64,000 nucleotides of DNA from Verrucosispora sp. WMMD573 (GTDB lineage Bacteria; Actinomycetota; Actinomycetes; Mycobacteriales; Micromonosporaceae). The stretch covers positions 2,480,001-2,544,000 of the forward strand of contig NZ_CP114901.1 in assembly GCF_027497175.1 (NCBI RefSeq), read 5' to 3'. Below are positions 36,064 through 51,702 of this stretch, piece by piece (position 1 is the stretch's first letter; every line of letters begins with the position of its first letter). The notes below the pieces were generated by a model. The model saw only the letters and a list, made by a program, of their open reading frames with translations, was not told the origin of the DNA and searched no databases. Both the position numbers and the translations under genes were made by a program.

Positions 36064-39000
36064 ATGTCTGACACCCTCGCCGAGCGGCTCGCCCAGCTCT
36101 CCCCGGAGCGACGCCGACTGCTGCTGGAGCGGTTGGGCCGCGGCGACGCGCGTGCAACCGGAGTTCCACGGGCACCCCGCGACGCCGCCCTCCCACTGTC
36201 GTTCGCCCAGGAGCGGCTCTACTTCCTGTGGCGGCTGGCTACCACCTCGGCCGCGTACCACGCTCCGGTGGCGGTGCGCCTGCGGGGGCCGGTCGACGTG
36301 GCGGCGCTCGGCGTGGCGCTGTCGGCGGTGGTGGCCCGGCACGAGGTGCTGCGCACCCGCTACGTCGACGGCGCGCAGGGTCCCGAACAGATTGTCGGCC
36401 CGGCTGTCCCGGTGCCGTTGCCGGTGGTGGACGTACCGGCCGGCCGCCGGACGGAAGCGGAGCTGCGCGAGCTGATCGACGCCGAGACGCTGCGCCCGTT
36501 CGACCTCGCCGAGGGCCCGGTCCTGCGGGCGATGCTGTACCGGCGGGCACCGGAGGAGCATGTGCTGCTGCTGGTGCTGCACCACATCGCCTGCGACGGA
36601 TGGTCCCTGCCGATCATGTGGCGGGAGCTGTCCGTGGTCTACGGCGGCGGCGTCGCCGCGGCGGCACAGCTACCACCGCTGCCCGTGCAGTACGCCGACA
36701 TCGCCTGGTGGCAGCGGCGTCGCAGAGCCGACGGGGAGTACGAGCAGGGCCTGCGTCACTGGCAGGAACGGCTGACGCAGGTGCCCGTGCTGGACCTGCC
36801 GACCGCCCGACCCCGGCCGGTGGTGCCCACCTTCGACGGGGATCGGGTACCGGTACGGGTGCCGGCTCCGGTCGCGGACCGACTGCGTGAACTCGGCCGG
36901 GCCAGCGGTTGTACCCCGTTCGTCGTGCTGCTCGCCGCCTTCCAGGTGCTGCTGTCGCGGTTGTCCGGTCAGTCGGACATCGCGGTCGGCACCCCCGTGG
37001 CCGGGCGGGACTCGGACGCGGTCGCCGGGCTGGTCGGGTTCTTCGCCAACACCGTCGTGCTGCGGGGCGACCTGTCCGGCGATCCCACCTTCACCGAACT
37101 GCTCACCCGGATCCGGGCCGTCGTGCTCGATGGACTGGCCCATCAGGACGTGCCCTTCGACCAGGTTGTCGAGCGGATCAACCCGGCGCGGGACGCCAGC
37201 GCCACCCCCCTGTTTCAGGTCATGTTCACCACCGACGGGGACGCGGCCGCCGCCAACGATGCCTGGAACCTGGGCGACGTGGCCGTCGAGCCGTACCCGG
37301 GGGCGGGGCAGGGCGCACAGGTCGACCTGACCCTCGGTCTGCGCGAGGGCCCCGACGGACTGGCTGGTGAGCTCGAGTACAGCGTGGACCTGTTCGACCG
37401 GGACTCCGCCGAGCGGATCGTGGAACACCTGAAGCAGCTGCTCGCCGGCATCGCCACCACACCGGACCGCAGGATCGGTGACTACCACCTGTCGACCAGC
37501 CACGAGCGCCGCCAGATCCGGGACTGGAACAACACCAGGCTGACCTACTCGCCGTCAATCTCGATCGAGCAGCACTTCGAGGCGTACGCGGACGCGACAC
37601 CGGACGCGCCCGCGCTGGTCTGCGACGGTCAGGTCCTCACCTTCGCGGCCGTCGAGGAGCGCGCGAACCGGATCGCGAACCTGCTGCGTCGCCACGGGGT
37701 CGGCATCGACGACCGGGTGGCGATCTGCGTCGGCCGTGGCCACGACACGGTCGTCGCGCCACTGGCCGTGCTCAAGGCCGACGCCGCCTTCGTACCGGTG
37801 GACCCGGAACAGCCTCGGGCCCGGGTGGCCGTACTCCTGAACGACGCCGCGCCCACGGTGGTGCTCAGCGACGCCGCCACCGCCGCTGACCTGCCACCCG
37901 GCCCGTGGCAGGTGGTCCGGCTCGACGACCCGGACGCCCTCGCCGGGGTGCCCGCCGACCGGCCGCCCCGCACCGCACCCCCGTCCGCCCTGGCCTACGT
38001 GATCCACACCTCCGGGTCGACCGGTACGCCGAAGGGCGTGATGGTGACGCGGGGCGGCACGGCGAACCTTCGGGCGGCCTGGACGACCTGGGAACCGGGG
38101 TCGCTTCGCCGGTGGATGACCATCGCCAGCTCGGCTTTTGACGTCTTCGTTGGTGACCTGGTCCGCAGCCTGACCTTCGGTAGCTGCCTGATCCTCGGCC
38201 CCCGGTCGCTCGCCCGTGACCCGCAGGCCCTGGTGGACATGCTCGCCGTGGAAGGCGTTGACGCGTTCGACACGGTGCCCGCCGTACTGACCGCGATCAC
38301 CGCGCACCTGACGGACACCGGCCGTACCCTGCCCGACCTCAGGCTGCTGATGGTCGGTGCGGACAGCTTCGCGGTCAGCGACTACACGGCCGCGCTGGGG
38401 GTGCTGCCCAGCGGGGTGCGGATCGTCAACGCCTGGGGGGCCACCGAGACGTCGATCGACAGCACGATGTTCGCGGCCCGGCCCGGCGTCACCACCGTCT
38501 CCGGCATCGTCCCGGTGGGTTCTCCGGTGGCGAACACCGCCGTGCACGTGCTAGACGAGCAGTTGCGTCCGGTGCCGATCGGCGTCGTCGGTGACCTGTA
38601 CGTCGGCGGTCACGGGGTGACCCGGGGTTACCTCAACCGGCCCGGACTGACCGCCGACCGGTTCCTACCCGACCCGTACGGCAGCGACAGCGGCAGCCGG
38701 CTCTACCGAACCGGGGACCGGGGCCGGTGGCTCGCCGACGGTGTCATCGAGTTCATCGGCCGAAGTGACGACCAGGTGCAGATCCGGGGCCACCGGGTCG
38801 AGCCCGGCGAGATCGAGACAGTGCTGCGCGGGCACGACGCGGTCAGCGAGGCGTGCGTGGTGGCGATTCGCGACGGAGTGTCCCACCACCGGCTTGTCGC
38901 CTACGTCGTGGCCGCGCCCGGCCGTGCCGCGTCCACCGGCGACCTGCGCGCCTACCTGGACGAACGATTGCCGGCCCAGTTGCGGGTCGCGGCCTTCGTG

Positions 39001-42000
39001 CCGATCGACCGGCTACCCCGCACGCTCAGCGGCAAGGTGGACAAGTCCCGGCTGCCGATGGTCACGCCCGAGGACGATGCCGTGAACCGGGTCGCCCCGC
39101 GAGATGACACCGAACGCGCCGTGGCCGAGGTGTGGCGGCAGGTGCTGGGCCGTGCCGACGAAATCGGCGTACACGACGACTTCTTCGAGATCGGTGGGCA
39201 CTCGCTGCTGGCCACCCGGGTGGTCTTCGGCCTACGTCAGGCGCTCGGGATCGAGCTGCCGGTCCAGGCGGTGTTCGACGCGCCGACGGTCGCCTCGATG
39301 GCGGCCCGGCTCGCTACCGCCGGGCCCGCTGACGGCCCGCCGCCGGCACCGGCGCCGCGCCCGGCCGAGGGGATGCCGCTGTCGTACGCGCAGGAGCGGC
39401 TCTACTTCCTCTGGCAGTACGCACCGGAGTCACCTGCCTACAACATGCCGGTCGCGGTGCGCCTGCATGGGGCGCTCGATGAGGGCGCCCTCGCCGGTGC
39501 CCTGGGCGACGTGGTCGCCCGGCACGAGATCCTGCGAACCCGCTACCTCGCCACCGAAGAGGGGCCGGTGCAGGTCGTCGACCCGCCGCTGCCGGTCGCG
39601 CTGCCGGTCCTCGCGGTCGGCGGACTCGCCGACGACCTGGTGAGCCGGATCCTGCACGACGAGTGGGCCCGACCCTTCGACCTCGCCGGGGGCCCGGTGG
39701 TGCGTGGCTGCCTGCTGCGGGTCGACGAGCACGAACACGTCCTGCTCGTCGTGCTGCATCACATCGCCTACGACGGTTGGTCCCACCAGATCGTGTGGCG
39801 GGAGGTGGCCGAGTGCTACCGAGCCCGCCGCGCCGGCACCGTACCTCAGCTCGACCCGGTGGCCCTGCACTACGCCGACTTCGCCTGGTGGCAACGGCAG
39901 CGGCAGGCGCACGGTCGGTACGAGGGAGCGCTCGGCTACTGGCATCGGCAGCTAGCCGATCTCACGGTGCTACGCCTGCCGACCGACCGTCCGCGCCCCG
40001 CGATGCCCAGTTTCGCCGCCGACCGGGTACGCCTGGAGTTGCCCGAGCAGACCGTACGGCAGCTGCGAGAGCTGGCTGCGGCGCGAGGCGTCACGCCGTT
40101 CATGGTGCTACTCGCCGCCTTTCAGGTGCTCCTCGCACGGCTGAGCGGCCAGCGTGACATCGCGGTGGGCACGCCGGTCACCGGCCGCAGCCGCCCCGAA
40201 CTCTCCGATGTCGTCGGATTCCTGGTCAACAGCGTCGTCGTGCGTACCGAACTCGGCGACACCCCGCACGGTCCGACCTTCGTCGAGTTGCTGGAACGGG
40301 TACGGGGCACGGTGCTCGGCGCGTTGCGCCACGCGGAGGTGCCCTTCGATCAGGTGGTGGAGCGGCTCAATCCGGTCCGGGACCAGAGCCTGTCGCCGTT
40401 GTTCCAGGTGATGTTCACCCTGGCGGGCGCCGAGGACGAGCCCGCCGATCTTGTCGATGTCGAGGTGCGGACGCAGGACCTGGCGCTCACCTCGCTCCAG
40501 TTCGACCTGGCGCTGATGATGCACCTCTCCGGTGACCAACTCACCGGGGAGCTCTACTACGCCACCGACCTGTTCGACGGTGGCACCGTCACGCTGCTGG
40601 CCGAGCGGCTGGTACGCCTGCTGAGCAACCTGGTGAGCGAGCCGACGACACCGGTCTGCCAGGTCGAGATCCTGGCCGAACGGGAACGGCGTGATCTGCT
40701 CAGCACCTGGGCGGGCAGGGCAGGCGAGCCCTCCGCCACGACACTCGCCGAACTCTTCGAGGCACAGGTCGCCGCCACCCCGTCCGCGCCCGCCGTGGAG
40801 GCGGGCGGCCGGAGCCTCCGCTACGCCGAACTCAACGAGCGGGCCAACCGGCTAGCTCGCGCCCTGGTCGCCCGTGGGGTCGGCCCGGAGCGGACGGTCG
40901 CGCTCGCGTTGCCCCGCTCGATCGACCTGATCGTCGCCATCGTAGCGGTGGCCAAGACCGGCGGCGCCTACCTGCCGGTGGACCTCTCGTACCCCGCCGA
41001 ACGGCTCGCCTTTCTGCTGGACGACAGCGCACCGACGGTGGTCCTCACCACGCGGGCCGGTCTGGCCGTACCGCCGGTGGCCGCGGCGGCCGGGCGGGTC
41101 GTGCTGGAGGAGCTCGACCTGACCACGGCAGCCCCGGCGAACCTGTCCGATCTGGACCGTCTCGGCCCGTCGCGCGCCGCCCACCCGGCGTACGTCATCT
41201 ACACCTCGGGCTCCACAGGTGTCCCGAAGGGCGTCGAGGTGACCCACAGCGGCCTCGCTGGGCTGCTGGCCAACCAGATCGCCCGGCACGACGCCGGACC
41301 CGGTGCGCGGGTGTCGCAGCTGGTGTCACCGAGCTTCGACGTGATGGTGGCGGAGGTGTCGATGGCGCTGCTGGCCGGTGGCTGCCTCGTGCTGGCGCCT
41401 GCCACCCTCGCAGGCGAGGAACTGTACGCCTATCTCGCCCAGCACCAGATCAGTCATGCGCACATCCCGCCCTCGGTGCTGGCCACCGTTCCGCAGCGGG
41501 AGCTGACGCACCTGAGCACGATCGTGACCGGTGGCGAGGGGTGCCCGCCCGACGTGGCCGCCTTCTGGTCGACCGGCCGTCGGATGGTGATGGCCTACGG
41601 CCCGACCGAGGCGAGCATCGATGTCAGCTCGCGAAGCTACGACCCGGCCTGCCCCCCGGACCCGGGCACCGTACGCGCCGACATCGGCCGTCCGATCGCG
41701 GGCGTGCGAGTGTACGTGCTGGACGAGGGGCTGCGCCCGGTCGCGCCGGGGGCGGCCGGTGAGTTGTATGTGACCGGTCCCGGGCTGGCCCGGGGTTACC
41801 GGGCCCGACCCGGCCTGACGGCCTCCCGGTTCGTGGCCGACCCGTACGGGCCGGCCGGCTCGCGCATGTACCGCACCGGCGACGTGGTGTGCTGGCGGCC
41901 CGATGGCGGGTTGAACTTCCTGGGCCGGGCCGACGAGCAGGTCAAGGTGCGCGGGTTCCGGGTGGAACTCGGCGAGATCGAGGCGGTGCTGGCTGCCGGC

Positions 42001-45000
42001 CCACAGGTGGGGCAGGTGGCGGTGGTGGTCCGCGAGGACCGCCCCGGCGACCAGCGGTTGGTGGGCTACGTGAGCGCGGCGGACGGTGCCCAGGTCGATA
42101 TGGAGGCGGTGCGGGCAGCGGCGGCCGAGCGGCTGCCCGGTTTCATGGTGCCGTCGGCCATCGTGCTGCTGGAGGCGTTGCCCCTGACGCCGAACGGCAA
42201 GCTGGACCGAGCGGCGCTGCCGGCACCGGACCTGGGCACGGGCGGCGGCCGGCTGCCAGTCGGTCACCGGGAGTCGGTGCTGTGCGGGCTGTTCGCCGAG
42301 GTGCTGGGCATCGACCGGGTCGGTGTCGACGACGGCTTCTTCGACCTGGGCGGGCACTCGCTGCTCGCGACGCGACTGGTCGCCCGGGTGCGGTCGGTGC
42401 TGGGGGTGGAGCTGACCGTCCGCGCGCTGTTCGAGAATCCGACTGTCGCCGCCCTCGCCAGGGCCGTCGACCCCACCCTGCCCGCCCGCCCGTCGGTCCG
42501 CGCGGTGCCGCGCGGTGAGCGTATTCCCCTTTCCTTCGGCCAGCAGCGCCTGTGGTTCCTGGACCGAATGGACGGAACCGACACCGGTGCCCGGAACACG
42601 CCGGTCGCGCTGCGCCTGGCCGGCCCGCTCGATGTGGACGCGTTGGTCGCCGCCATAGCCGACCTTGTCGCGCGGCACGAGCCGCTGCGGACGGTGTTCG
42701 GCGAGGACGCCGGAGCGCCGTTCCAGACGGTGCTGCCCCCGACCCGGCCGCCGATGCCGGTGCGGGACACCACCGAGGCGGACCTCCCCGACGCGCTGGC
42801 CAAGGCGACCGCGGGCGGCTTCGACCTTGCCGCGCAGATTCCGCTACGCGCACATCTGTTCCGCCTTGATCCGGAACTCCACGTCCTCCTGCTGGTCATC
42901 CACCACATCGCCGTCGACGGGGCGTCGCTCGCGCCACTGAGCCGAGACCTGGCCGACGCCTACACGCTGCGTCGCGAGGGCCGGGTGCCGCAGTGGCCGC
43001 CGCTGCCGGTGCAGTACGCCGACTACGCCGTCTGGCAGCGGGAGATCCTGGGTGACGACGCTGACCGCGACAGCGAAATCAGCCGGCAGCTCGACTACTG
43101 GCGGACGAATCTGGCCGGGTCGCCGGAGGAACTGGCCCTGCCCACCGATCGGACCCGCCCTCCAGTCGCCAGCTACGCGGGCGACACCGTCGCCCTGAGC
43201 CTGGCCGCCGACCAGCACGACGCGCTGTTGAAACTGGCTCGCGACCGGCGGTCGAGCCTGTTCATGGTGGTGCAGGCCGGACTCGCGGCGCTGCTGTCGA
43301 GGATGGGCGCGGGCACCGACATCCCGATCGGCACCCCGTCGGCGGGCCGGGGCGATCCGGCGTTGGAGGCGATGGTCGGCTACTTCGTCAACACCCTGGT
43401 GCTGCGTACCGACCTCAGTGGCGATCCCACCTTCGCCGAACTGCTCGACCGGGTTCGGGACACCGACCTGGCCGCATACGACAACCAGGACGTCCCTTTC
43501 GAACGTGTGGTGGAGGCGGTCAGTCCGACCCGTTCGCTGGCCCGGTTCCCGCTGTTCCAGGTGCTGCTGGCGTTCCAGAACAACGCCGCCGCCGCGTTCG
43601 ACTTCGCGGGCCTGCGGGTCAGCCACGAGGCGGTCCGGCACGGAGTGTCGGAGTACGACCTGACTCTGGACGTGTTCGAGGACTACGGCCCGGATGGCTC
43701 CCCAGCGGGTCTGCGCGGCTACCTGGAGTACTCGACCGATCTCTTCGACGAGCCGTCCGTGAGTGCGCTGGCCGAACGCCTGGTGCGGCTGCTGACCTCT
43801 GCCGCCACCGATCCGCACCTGCCGGTGAGCGAGCTGGAGGTGATGTCGGACGACGAACGCCGCGCACTCACCGAGGACTGGATGGGCCCGAGCCTGCCCG
43901 CGCCGCCGGTCCGGCTGGTCGACCTGCTCGTCGAGCAGGTGTCCCGTACCCCTGACGAGATCGCCGTGGTCCATGACAGCCAGCGGATGACCTTCGCCGA
44001 GTTGGACGGGCGGGCCAACCGACTGGCGCGGCTGCTCATCGACCGGGGGGTCGGCCCGGAGCTGGTGGTCGCCCTGGCCGTGCCACGCTCGGCCGACATG
44101 ATCGTGGCCCTGTTCGCGGTGCTCAAGGCCGGCGGCGCCTACCTGCCGTTGGACCTGGAGCATCCGGCGGACCGGCTGGCCTTCATGCTGGCCGATGCGG
44201 CACCGGTGGTCGTTCTCGGCACCGCCGACGGCCTGGCCGCGCTGCCGCGGCTGGCCACTCCCGTGGTCCAACTCGACCACGACGCGGTACGCGCCGAACT
44301 GGCCGCGCTCTCCGACGCGGAGCTGACCGACCCGGAGCGGCTCCAGCCGCTGCGACCGGAGAACCCCGCATATGTCATCTACACCTCCGGGTCGACGGGC
44401 CGGCCGAAGGCGGTGGTGATCGAGCACCGGGGCATGGTCAACCTCTACTGGAGCCATCGACACACATTCTTCCGGCCAGAGGTGGCAGCCGCCGGCGGTG
44501 GCCGGCTGCGGATCGGCTTCACCGCGCCACTGACCTTCGACACGTCGTGGGACTCCCTGCTGTGGATGCTCGACGGTCACGAGCTGCACGTGATCAACGA
44601 CTTCGTCCGCCGGGACGCGGAGGCTTTCGTCGACTACATCGACCGGCAGCGGATCGGCTTCGTCGACCTCACGCCGTCGTTCATGCAGCAACTCGTAGCG
44701 GCCGGCATGTTCGCCGCCGGCCGGCACCACCCGACGGTGCTGATGGTCGGTGGTGAGGCTGTCACCGAAACGCTGTGGGACGCGATGCGCTCCGCGCCGG
44801 ACACGGCCAGCTACAACTTCTACGGCCAGACGGAATGCTCGAACGACACCGCCTCGTACCGGGTCGCCGACGGGGACGTACCGCTGATCGGCAAGCCCAT
44901 CCTCAACTCCCGCCTGTACGTGCTGGACGAGGCTCTTCGGATGGTGGCGCCGGGTGCGGCAGGGGAACTGTACGTGGCGGGTGCCGGACTCGGCCGCGGG

Positions 45001-46485
45001 TACTGGGGGCGTGCGGGGCTGACCTCGACCCGGTTCGTCGCCGACCCGTTCGGCCCACCCGGCACCCGCATGTACCGCACCGGGGACCTGGTGCGCTGGG
45101 GGTTGGACGGCAACCTCGGCTTCGTCGGCCGGGCCGACGACCAGGTGAAGGTACGCGGCTTCCGGGTGGAACTGGGCGAGATCGAGGCGGTGCTGGCCGC
45201 GGACCCCACGGTCGGCCAGGTCGCGGTCGTGGTGCGCGAGGACCGTCCCGGTGACCAGCGGCTGGTCGGCTACGTCTGCCCGGTCGCCGGCGGACGGGTC
45301 GACGTGGCCGCGCTGCGGGCCGGGGCCGGCCGGCAGCTTCCAGGCTTCATGGTGCCGTCGGCGCTGGTGTCGATGGACTCGCTGCCGCTGACCCCCAACG
45401 GCAAGCTGGACCGGTCGGCGCTGCCCGTGCCGGAGTCGACCGGCGGTGCCGGTGGCCGGGGACCGGCCGGCCCCCGTGAGGTGGTGCTGTGCGGTCTGTT
45501 CGCCGAGGTGCTGGGCATCGATTCGGTCGGCGTCGATGACGGTTTCTTCGACCTGGGCGGCCACTCCCTACTGGCGACCCGCCTGGTGTCGCGGGTGCGT
45601 ACGGCCCTGGGGGTGGAGCTGACCATCCGGACGCTGTTTGAGAATCCCACTGTCGCCACTCTGGCCCCGGCCATCGAGTCCGGGGTGACATCGGATCCGT
45701 TCGACGTGCTCCTGCCGATGCGTGCGCACGGGGACGGCGAGCCGCTGTTCTGCGTACATCCGGTCGGTGGGCTGAGCTGGTGCTACTCGGGACTGCTCCG
45801 GCAGGCGGGCATCGCTCGCCCGATCTACGGGCTGCAGGCGCGTGGCGCGAACGGCGGCGCGTTGCTGGCCGGCAGCGTCGAGGAGATGGCCGACGACTAC
45901 CTCGTCGAGATTCGACGGATCCAGCCGCGCGGCCCCTACCACCTGCTCGGCTGGTCCTTCGGCGGCCTGGTTGCACATGCCATGGCCACCCGGCTGCAGG
46001 CCGACGGCGAGCGCGTCGCGGTGCTCACGCTGATCGACAGCTACCCGGCGACCGACGTGGCGGACGTGCGGGTCGAGACCGAGGTGGAAGCCCGTGCGCT
46101 GCTCTTCGACGCCCTCGGTCTGCCGGAGTCGTCCGCCGACCGGGGTGAGGCGACCGGTCCCTCCGACGGCGGACTCCGGCCGAAACCGGACGACGAACTG
46201 CTCGACGCCAAGTCCGTTGAGGCGCTGACCGGGGTGGTGCTGAACAACGCCCGCCTGATGGACGCGTTCACGCCTCGGCGCTTTCACGGCGACATGCAGT
46301 TGTTCGTGGCCATGCGGACCTGGGACGACCGGCTCGACCCCGCCGCGGTGTGGCGGACGTACGTCGAGGGTCAGGTCGACGTGGTGCGGGTCGACTGCGA
46401 ACACGACCGGATGACGCAGGCCCCGGCGCTGGACAGCATCGGCCCGGCGGTGGCCGACCGGCTGCGAGACGCCCGCGGCCATTGA
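36064..46485 (+). CDS. NRPS: C-A-T-C-A-T-C-A-T-TE (terminal synthetase)
   Basis: 3473 residues; ATG at 36064 follows GAAGGGA. Three full modules. C domains carry [10 protein letters not shown] (near 173), [10 protein letters not shown] and [10 protein letters not shown] (near 2279). Carrier serines lie near 1046, 2098 and 3168 (all GGHS). Pocket codes read by eye: module 1 D-V-G-D-M-G-A-I-D-K, close to Arg/Orn codes (DVADIGAIDK, DVGEIGSIDK); module 2 D-V-A-H-V-G-A-I-D-K, unassigned but with the same acidic IDK end; module 3 D-T-D-D-M-G-F-N-D-K, unassigned, with YGQTE in place of YGPTE. A type I thioesterase closes the protein (about 3220-3473; GWSFGG nucleophile elbow near 3296) and should release or cyclise the peptide. 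No epimerisation domain is present. Confidence 0.92.
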   Translation: MSDTLAERLAQLSPERRRLLLERLGRGDARATGVPRAPRDAALPLSFAQERLYFLWRLATTSAAYHAPVAVRLRGPVDVAALGVALSAVVARHEVLRTRYVDGAQGPEQIVGPAVPVPLPVVDVPAGRRTEAELRELIDAETLRPFDLAEGPVLRAMLYRRAPEEHVLLLVLHHIACDGWSLPIMWRELSVVYGGGVAAAAQLPPLPVQYADIAWWQRRRRADGEYEQGLRHWQERLTQVPVLDLPTARPRPVVPTFDGDRVPVRVPAPVADRLRELGRASGCTPFVVLLAAFQVLLSRLSGQSDIAVGTPVAGRDSDAVAGLVGFFANTVVLRGDLSGDPTFTELLTRIRAVVLDGLAHQDVPFDQVVERINPARDASATPLFQVMFTTDGDAAAANDAWNLGDVAVEPYPGAGQGAQVDLTLGLREGPDGLAGELEYSVDLFDRDSAERIVEHLKQLLAGIATTPDRRIGDYHLSTSHERRQIRDWNNTRLTYSPSISIEQHFEAYADATPDAPALVCDGQVLTFAAVEERANRIANLLRRHGVGIDDRVAICVGRGHDTVVAPLAVLKADAAFVPVDPEQPRARVAVLLNDAAPTVVLSDAATAADLPPGPWQVVRLDDPDALAGVPADRPPRTAPPSALAYVIHTSGSTGTPKGVMVTRGGTANLRAAWTTWEPGSLRRWMTIASSAFDVFVGDLVRSLTFGSCLILGPRSLARDPQALVDMLAVEGVDAFDTVPAVLTAITAHLTDTGRTLPDLRLLMVGADSFAVSDYTAALGVLPSGVRIVNAWGATETSIDSTMFAARPGVTTVSGIVPVGSPVANTAVHVLDEQLRPVPIGVVGDLYVGGHGVTRGYLNRPGLTADRFLPDPYGSDSGSRLYRTGDRGRWLADGVIEFIGRSDDQVQIRGHRVEPGEIETVLRGHDAVSEACVVAIRDGVSHHRLVAYVVAAPGRAASTGDLRAYLDERLPAQLRVAAFVPIDRLPRTLSGKVDKSRLPMVTPEDDAVNRVAPRDDTERAVAEVWRQVLGRADEIGVHDDFFEIGGHSLLATRVVFGLRQALGIELPVQAVFDAPTVASMAARLATAGPADGPPPAPAPRPAEGMPLSYAQERLYFLWQYAPESPAYNMPVAVRLHGALDEGALAGALGDVVARHEILRTRYLATEEGPVQVVDPPLPVALPVLAVGGLADDLVSRILHDEWARPFDLAGGPVVRGCLLRVDEHEHVLLVVLHHIAYDGWSHQIVWREVAECYRARRAGTVPQLDPVALHYADFAWWQRQRQAHGRYEGALGYWHRQLADLTVLRLPTDRPRPAMPSFAADRVRLELPEQTVRQLRELAAARGVTPFMVLLAAFQVLLARLSGQRDIAVGTPVTGRSRPELSDVVGFLVNSVVVRTELGDTPHGPTFVELLERVRGTVLGALRHAEVPFDQVVERLNPVRDQSLSPLFQVMFTLAGAEDEPADLVDVEVRTQDLALTSLQFDLALMMHLSGDQLTGELYYATDLFDGGTVTLLAERLVRLLSNLVSEPTTPVCQVEILAERERRDLLSTWAGRAGEPSATTLAELFEAQVAATPSAPAVEAGGRSLRYAELNERANRLARALVARGVGPERTVALALPRSIDLIVAIVAVAKTGGAYLPVDLSYPAERLAFLLDDSAPTVVLTTRAGLAVPPVAAAAGRVVLEELDLTTAAPANLSDLDRLGPSRAAHPAYVIYTSGSTGVPKGVEVTHSGLAGLLANQIARHDAGPGARVSQLVSPSFDVMVAEVSMALLAGGCLVLAPATLAGEELYAYLAQHQISHAHIPPSVLATVPQRELTHLSTIVTGGEGCPPDVAAFWSTGRRMVMAYGPTEASIDVSSRSYDPACPPDPGTVRADIGRPIAGVRVYVLDEGLRPVAPGAAGELYVTGPGLARGYRARPGLTASRFVADPYGPAGSRMYRTGDVVCWRPDGGLNFLGRADEQVKVRGFRVELGEIEAVLAAGPQVGQVAVVVREDRPGDQRLVGYVSAADGAQVDMEAVRAAAAERLPGFMVPSAIVLLEALPLTPNGKLDRAALPAPDLGTGGGRLPVGHRESVLCGLFAEVLGIDRVGVDDGFFDLGGHSLLATRLVARVRSVLGVELTVRALFENPTVAALARAVDPTLPARPSVRAVPRGERIPLSFGQQRLWFLDRMDGTDTGARNTPVALRLAGPLDVDALVAAIADLVARHEPLRTVFGEDAGAPFQTVLPPTRPPMPVRDTTEADLPDALAKATAGGFDLAAQIPLRAHLFRLDPELHVLLLVIHHIAVDGASLAPLSRDLADAYTLRREGRVPQWPPLPVQYADYAVWQREILGDDADRDSEISRQLDYWRTNLAGSPEELALPTDRTRPPVASYAGDTVALSLAADQHDALLKLARDRRSSLFMVVQAGLAALLSRMGAGTDIPIGTPSAGRGDPALEAMVGYFVNTLVLRTDLSGDPTFAELLDRVRDTDLAAYDNQDVPFERVVEAVSPTRSLARFPLFQVLLAFQNNAAAAFDFAGLRVSHEAVRHGVSEYDLTLDVFEDYGPDGSPAGLRGYLEYSTDLFDEPSVSALAERLVRLLTSAATDPHLPVSELEVMSDDERRALTEDWMGPSLPAPPVRLVDLLVEQVSRTPDEIAVVHDSQRMTFAELDGRANRLARLLIDRGVGPELVVALAVPRSADMIVALFAVLKAGGAYLPLDLEHPADRLAFMLADAAPVVVLGTADGLAALPRLATPVVQLDHDAVRAELAALSDAELTDPERLQPLRPENPAYVIYTSGSTGRPKAVVIEHRGMVNLYWSHRHTFFRPEVAAAGGGRLRIGFTAPLTFDTSWDSLLWMLDGHELHVINDFVRRDAEAFVDYIDRQRIGFVDLTPSFMQQLVAAGMFAAGRHHPTVLMVGGEAVTETLWDAMRSAPDTASYNFYGQTECSNDTASYRVADGDVPLIGKPILNSRLYVLDEALRMVAPGAAGELYVAGAGLGRGYWGRAGLTSTRFVADPFGPPGTRMYRTGDLVRWGLDGNLGFVGRADDQVKVRGFRVELGEIEAVLAADPTVGQVAVVVREDRPGDQRLVGYVCPVAGGRVDVAALRAGAGRQLPGFMVPSALVSMDSLPLTPNGKLDRSALPVPESTGGAGGRGPAGPREVVLCGLFAEVLGIDSVGVDDGFFDLGGHSLLATRLVSRVRTALGVELTIRTLFENPTVATLAPAIESGVTSDPFDVLLPMRAHGDGEPLFCVHPVGGLSWCYSGLLRQAGIARPIYGLQARGANGGALLAGSVEEMADDYLVEIRRIQPRGPYHLLGWSFGGLVAHAMATRLQADGERVAVLTLIDSYPATDVADVRVETEVEARALLFDALGLPESSADRGEATGPSDGGLRPKPDDELLDAKSVEALTGVVLNNARLMDAFTPRRFHGDMQLFVAMRTWDDRLDPAAVWRTYVEGQVDVVRVDCEHDRMTQAPALDSIGPAVADRLRDARGH

Positions 46486-46512
46486 AATCCCCAGGACAGA
46501 GAGGAACCACCG

Positions 46513-48816
<2,304 letters not shown>

Positions 48817-48829
<13 letters not shown>

Positions 48830-50766
48830 CCCTCGTCAACATGCCGTTTGCCGATCGGCGTCGGCCGTCGTTCGGGCTCAGCCAGCTGTCCGCGCTGGTA
48901 CGTCGCGACTTCGCGACCGAATTCGACGTTCGGGTGTGTTACCTCAACCATGACTTCGTCCGTTACTTCGGCGCACAGGAGTACGACGCCATCGCCGGAG
49001 ACATGGACTTTCACGTCGCCGGTGTGGGGGACTGGATGTTCCGGCAACTCGCCTTTCCGGAACTGCCCGACAATGTCGACGAATACTTCAGTCGCTACTT
49101 CACCGGACCGGCAAAGGCCGCCCTGCGGCGGACGGTGCTGCGCCGTCGTGAGGGCCTGACGGACTTCCTGCTCAGCATGATCGACAAGTATCGGCTCGAC
49201 GAGGCCGAACTGCTCGGGTTCAGTTCGATGTTCACCCAGAACCTGCCCAGCCTCGCGGCGGCCCGGCTGGTCAAGGGGCGCAACCCGGCGGTGACCACGC
49301 TGATGGGGGGCGCGAACTGCGAGGCGCCGATGGGCGCGGCTCTGGCGCGGCACTGCCCGCAGCTCGATTTCGTCTTCTCCGGCCCCGCCCTGGTCACCTT
49401 CCCCGAGTTCCTGCGTAGCGTGCTGAACGACGACCTGGACCGTGCGCACCAGATCAGAGGCGTGGTGACTCGGCGCAACCAGATGGAGAGCCGGTACCGC
49501 AAGGCGATCGGCCCCAACGCCGACATCGACGACTACTTCGACCCGGACTACACCGAGTTCCGGGCCTCGTTCGAGCAGATGGTGCAGCTGCCGGCCGCCG
49601 CCGCGGAGCCGATGTTGTTCTTCGAGACCTCCCGTGGCTGTTGGTGGGGGGAGCGGGCGCACTGCACGTTCTGCGGCCTCAACGGCCAGACCATGGCCTA
49701 CCGGGCGATGCGGCCGGAGAACGCGCTCAAGCAGTTCGACTGGCTGTTCTCGCACGCGCCGTGGGCGACGAAGTACTGCTGCACGGACAACATCATGCCG
49801 ATGGACTACCTCACCGAGGTGTTCCCGAAACTCGACCCGCCCGAGGACATCTCGATTTTCTACGAGGTGAAGGTGGGTCTGGACATCGAGGACATGGCGG
49901 TGCTGAAACGCGCCGGGGTCAACGAGATCCAGCCCGGCATCGAGGCGATGGCGACGCCGACGCTCAAGCTGATGCGCAAGGGCACCTCGTCGTTCCAGAA
50001 CATCCAGTTCCTCAAGAACTGTCTGCGGTTCGGCATTTCCCCGGTGTGGAACCTGTTGATCGGGTTCCCCGGTGAGGCGGAGGAGACCTACCGGCGGTAT
50101 GTGGAGGATCTGCCGCTGCTGTCCCACCTGCCGCCGCCGCAGGGGTGCTTCCCGGTCCGCTTCGACCGATTCAGCCCCTACTTCAACAACGCGGCCGAGT
50201 ACGGGCTCGACCTTGAGCCGGTGGATCACTACCGGCTCACGTACCCCTTCGACCCGGAGGGGCTACGCGACGTTGCCTACTACTTCGCCGACCAGAACGT
50301 CTCCGACTACATGATCTCGGCGGCGACCTGGATACGTCCGCTGCGCGACCGGGTCGACCAGTGGAACGCGGCCTGGGTGGCGAGCGGTGGGCCCGTGCTG
50401 AGCCTCACCCGGGCCGACGGAGTCACCACCATCCGAGACACGCGGTCAGGCCAGGAAAACAGCTACCTGCTCGATGACGTCGACACGGAGTTGCTGCTGC
50501 ATCTCGACAAGCCGGTACGGGTGGACAAGCTCGCCACCGAGTTGCCGCACCTGGCGGACGTGCTTCAGAGCCGGCTGGCCGGGTTGCGCGAGCGACGGCT
50601 GCTCTTCTTCGAGGGGCACCGGGTGATGAGTCTCTGTGTTTCCGACAGTGATGTCGATCCGATGCCCCGGCCCCGCCGCACCGTGGTCGGTGGGACGAGG
50701 TCGCTACCGCTGTCGCCGACCCGACCAGCGCCGGACATCCGGGATCTGTCCGTGCCCGTGGCCTAG
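48817..50766 (+). CDS. B12-type radical SAM protein of the RiPP-maturase-1 family, in an NRPS cluster
   Basis: 649 residues from ATG at 48817 (GGAAGG 6 bases upstream). The N-terminal half resembles a cobalamin-binding domain (LMGGANCEAPMG, FVFSGPALVTFPEF). The iron-sulfur motif is Cys275-x7-Cys283-x2-Cys286 (RGCWWGERAHCTFCGLNG), not the usual C-x3-C-x2-C; this spacing fits the 'RiPP maturation radical SAM protein 1' (TIGR03975-like) family. PGIEAMATPTLKLMRKG and WNLLIGFPGE are further shared features. Members are thought to be methyltransferases acting at unactivated carbons of peptides. No precursor peptide gene is visible nearby, so here the substrate may be an amino acid or carrier-bound peptide of the NRPS. 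A close homologue is encoded at 59191-61026. Confidence 0.8.
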
Positions 50767-50788
50767 GCCCGGATCGAAGGAGCCAGTC

Positions 50789-51607
50789 ATGCCGATCGTG
50801 GTGGCCAACGGTACGAGGATCAACTATGCCGAGCGTGGTGCGGGTGAGCCGGTCGTCCTGGTGATGGGAACCGGCAGTCCGGGCAGCGTCTGGCAACTGC
50901 ACCAGGTGCCGGCACTGGTGGCGGCCGGCTACCGGGTCCTCACCTTCGACAACCGAGGGATCTCGCCGTCGCCGCCGGGTGCCGCGAAGCCAACGGTGGA
51001 GGACATCGTCGGCGATGTCGTCACGCTGGTGGAGCGCATCTGCGGCGGTCGGGCCCGACTGATCGGCACGTCGATGGGCGCGCACGTGGTGCAGGAGGTG
51101 ATGGTTGCCCGTCCGGACGTCGTGCAGCAGGCGGTGCTGATGGCGACCCGGGGCCGGACCGACACCTTCCGGGGAGTGCTCGCCTCGGCGGAGGCGACCA
51201 TCGCCCTGGGGGAGGCCAAGCTTCCACCGCGGACGTACGCCGTTTGGCGGCTGATCCAGAGCCTTTCTCCGCACACGCTCAACGACGAGGAGCAGGCGCG
51301 TTCCTGGCTGGACCTGATGGAGTTCTTTCCACCCTCCATCGAGGTAGCAGAAGCTCAGACGGAACTGGAACGGATGGCTGACCGGCTCGACGCGTACCGC
51401 CGGCTCACGCCGCCGCCGGACGGCTGCCTGGTGATCGGCTTCGCCGACGATCTGGTGACGCCGCCGCACCTGGGGCGGGAGGTGGCCGAGAGCATTCCCG
51501 GCGCTCGTTTCGAGGAAGTCCCCCGGTGCGGGCATTTCGGCTATCTGGAGCGCCCGGAAGCCGTCAACGCCTTGCTCGTCGAGTTTCTTCGGTCAAGCGT
51601 CCGATGA
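50789..51607 (+). CDS. Alpha/beta hydrolase
   Basis: 272 residues; ATG at 50789 follows GAAGGAG. Typical alpha/beta hydrolase landmarks: oxyanion-hole region MGTGSPGSVW, LTFDNRGIS, the nucleophile elbow IGTSMGAHV (Ser), an acid after VIGFADD, and a His in CGHFGYLERPE. It could be a stand-alone thioesterase-like editing enzyme, an esterase or a hydrolase maturing the peptide; the sequence does not decide. It lies 22 bases after the radical SAM gene and is probably in the same transcript. Confidence 0.8.
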   Translation: MPIVVANGTRINYAERGAGEPVVLVMGTGSPGSVWQLHQVPALVAAGYRVLTFDNRGISPSPPGAAKPTVEDIVGDVVTLVERICGGRARLIGTSMGAHVVQEVMVARPDVVQQAVLMATRGRTDTFRGVLASAEATIALGEAKLPPRTYAVWRLIQSLSPHTLNDEEQARSWLDLMEFFPPSIEVAEAQTELERMADRLDAYRRLTPPPDGCLVIGFADDLVTPPHLGREVAESIPGARFEEVPRCGHFGYLERPEAVNALLVEFLRSSVR

Positions 51608-51702
51608 CCACGTCCTGCAATGGATTGTGCGCCGTCCCGTGCCGCGAGCGTGATGCCGGCAAAGGGCGACAAATGCGTAATCGAAGCGAATAGGAGGTAA
51701 TT

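Noticed and set aside
42844..45564. 906-codon minus-strand open frame
   Set aside because: Fully antisense to the terminal synthetase modules, with His/Gln/Arg-rich low-complexity translation.
51620..51700. 26-residue ORF with two Cys before the HWD oxygenase gene
   Set aside because: Tempting as a substrate for the nearby radical SAM protein, but it has no ribosome-binding site, and its end coincides with the AGGAGGT of the next gene.
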